A stretch of 6,097 nucleotides of DNA from Acidobacteriaceae bacterium. Lineage in GTDB: Bacteria; Acidobacteriota; Terriglobia; Bryobacterales; Bryobacteraceae. The stretch is from assembly GCA_019246575.1 (NCBI GenBank), contig JAFAQG010000271.1, forward strand, positions 1-6,097. The letters are read 5' to 3'. The notes under the pieces were generated by a model. The model ran no database searches. It saw only the letters and a list, made by a program, of their open reading frames with translations, and had not been told where the DNA came from. Positions within the stretch are counted from its first letter, which is position 1; every line of letters begins with the position of its first letter. A program made the translations under genes and the position numbers. Shown here piece after piece: positions 5,283 to 6,097 of the stretch.

Positions 5283-6097
5283 AGACACGTATCGCCGCGC
5301 CGTTGGTTCTCGCGTCTGCGCTTGCCTGTCTCGCCGCGCCCGGTCCGGAGACGATGCTAATACTCGATTCCCGCGTGCACGAGAAGATCGATCATTTTCG
5401 CGGCAGCGTCAGTCTGTATGCGAAGAACCTCCGCACGGGTATAAGTTATGGTATCCGCGAAAACGAGCCCGTCCGCACCGCGAGCACGATCAAGCTCGCC
5501 ATCATGATTGAATGCTTTTTTGAGATGGCCGAAGGCAAGCTCAGCCCGAAGCAACCGGTAGCCGTCACAGCCGATGCAAAAGTTTCCGGCGCCGGAATTG
5601 TTCAGGATATGAGCAACGCCGACCTGCTGCCCATCTCCGATCTGATCGATTTCATGATCGTGCTGAGCGACAACACGGCGACGAATCTGATCCTGAGTCA
5701 TGTGAACGGTGACGCGGTAAATGAACGCATGGCGCGTCTGGGATTGGATAACACGCGTGTGATGCGAAAAATCGGAGGCGGAGGCGAAACGAGCGAAGGG
5801 CAAAAGGCGGAAAACAAAAAGTGGGGCATTGGCCGCAGTACTCCGCGTGAAATGGTCATCATGCTCGAAAAACTGTATAGCGGAGAATTGGTTTCGAAAC
5901 AAGCGTCCGAGGACATGCTTGCGACTCTCGAACGACAGCGCGAGCGCAACTGCATTGGTCGTGACATGAAAGAGGTCACGATCGCGAACAAGACCGTCGC
6001 GCTTGATCATTTGAGAAGCGACGTCGGGATTATTTATTCAAGAGGAGGCCCTATCGCGATGGCATTCACAGTCGACGATATGCCGGAGGTCAAGTGG
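5279..6097 (+). CDS. Class A beta-lactamase-like serine hydrolase, exported, 3'-truncated
   Basis: The frame is open from ATG 5279 to the right edge (273 codons) and lacks its end. Residues 1-20 look like a signal peptide (K2, R4, then a hydrophobic core, cleavage near LAA at 18-20). ALAC (14-17) resembles a lipobox but has Ala at -3, so a lipoprotein is unlikely though possible. The penicillin-recognising fold is shown by S69-T-I-K72 (SxxK nucleophile), S130-D-N132 (SDN) and N237-K-T-V240 at the place of KTG, followed by RSDVGIIY. The first two motifs are intact; the third has Val for Gly. The omega-loop region (about 160-190) is glycine-rich (GGGG 166-169), lacks ExxLN, and then reaches STPREM (187-192). 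It best fits the beta-lactamase-like serine hydrolase family (Pfam Beta-lactamase2 type); antibiotic resistance should not be assumed. Its start overlaps the mpg stop, with no Shine-Dalgarno, suggesting translational coupling. Confidence 0.9.
   Translation, partial: MKTRIAAPLVLASALACLAAPGPETMLILDSRVHEKIDHFRGSVSLYAKNLRTGISYGIRENEPVRTASTIKLAIMIECFFEMAEGKLSPKQPVAVTADAKVSGAGIVQDMSNADLLPISDLIDFMIVLSDNTATNLILSHVNGDAVNERMARLGLDNTRVMRKIGGGGETSEGQKAENKKWGIGRSTPREMVIMLEKLYSGELVSKQASEDMLATLERQRERNCIGRDMKEVTIANKTVALDHLRSDVGIIYSRGGPIAMAFTVDDMPEVKW

Noticed and set aside
5279..5341. Lipoprotein signal (ALAC at residues 14-17) on the serine hydrolase
   Set aside because: The -3 residue is Ala instead of the usual Leu/Val/Ile, and a plausible signal peptidase I site follows at LAA; kept only as a weak alternative.
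5357..6010. Long minus-strand open frame (217 codons) opposite the beta-lactamase-like gene
   Set aside because: The plus strand carries the SxxK and SDN motifs in an uninterrupted frame. The antisense product shows no recognisable family and is explained as a shadow of coding bias.
1..6097. tRNA, rRNA, CRISPR arrays, insertion sequences, transposase or phage genes, toxin-antitoxin pairs
   Set aside because: Looked for on both strands and not seen; coding sequence fills almost the whole window and the largest gap between genes is 33 bases.

Overview
The window is an ordinary, densely packed stretch of a moderately GC-rich bacterial chromosome with eight protein-coding genes, two of them cut by the window edges. 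There is no RNA gene, mobile element or CRISPR array. Gene content and protein style suggest a free-living, didermic-type bacterium, perhaps of the Acidobacteriota. That placement is an inference from remembered similarity of the proteins and of the thpR-plsY-gpsA order; no marker gene here settles it.

Layout: 1-1038 (+) is the 3' two thirds of gatB (Asp-tRNAAsn/Glu-tRNAGln amidotransferase subunit B). It converges on, and overlaps by 14 bases, a minus-strand DUF2071/YqjF-family gene (1025-1771). That gene is divergent from a Nudix hydrolase of ADP-ribose pyrophosphatase type (1789-2331, +), with only 17 bases between the two starts. The Nudix gene converges on a minus-strand operon that reads thpR (4595-4014), plsY (4009-3383), gpsA (3386/3383-2358), with touching or overlapping ends. 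A 33-base gap separates thpR from a plus-strand pair: an alkyladenine DNA glycosylase (mpg family, 4629-5282) whose stop overlaps the start of a secreted class A beta-lactamase-like serine hydrolase (5279 onward). The latter runs off the right edge after 273 codons.

Functional links: GpsA makes sn-glycerol-3-phosphate from dihydroxyacetone phosphate, and PlsY acylates it at position 1 from acyl-phosphate, so the minus-strand operon carries the first steps of phospholipid synthesis. The upstream thpR (2H-family RNA 2',3'-cyclic phosphodiesterase) has no obvious metabolic tie. The plus-strand pair couples base-excision DNA repair to an exported penicillin-recognising-fold protein. The other genes are housekeeping or metabolite-clearing enzymes.

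I found no convincing new biological system. The points most worth a second look are the beta-lactamase-like protein, whose KTG motif reads KTV and whose omega-loop region lacks the ExxLN motif, and a perfect 16-bp palindrome near the 5' end of the DUF2071 gene. Minor points are the start-site arrangement of the DUF2071/Nudix divergent pair and the non-ATG starts of plsY and mpg.
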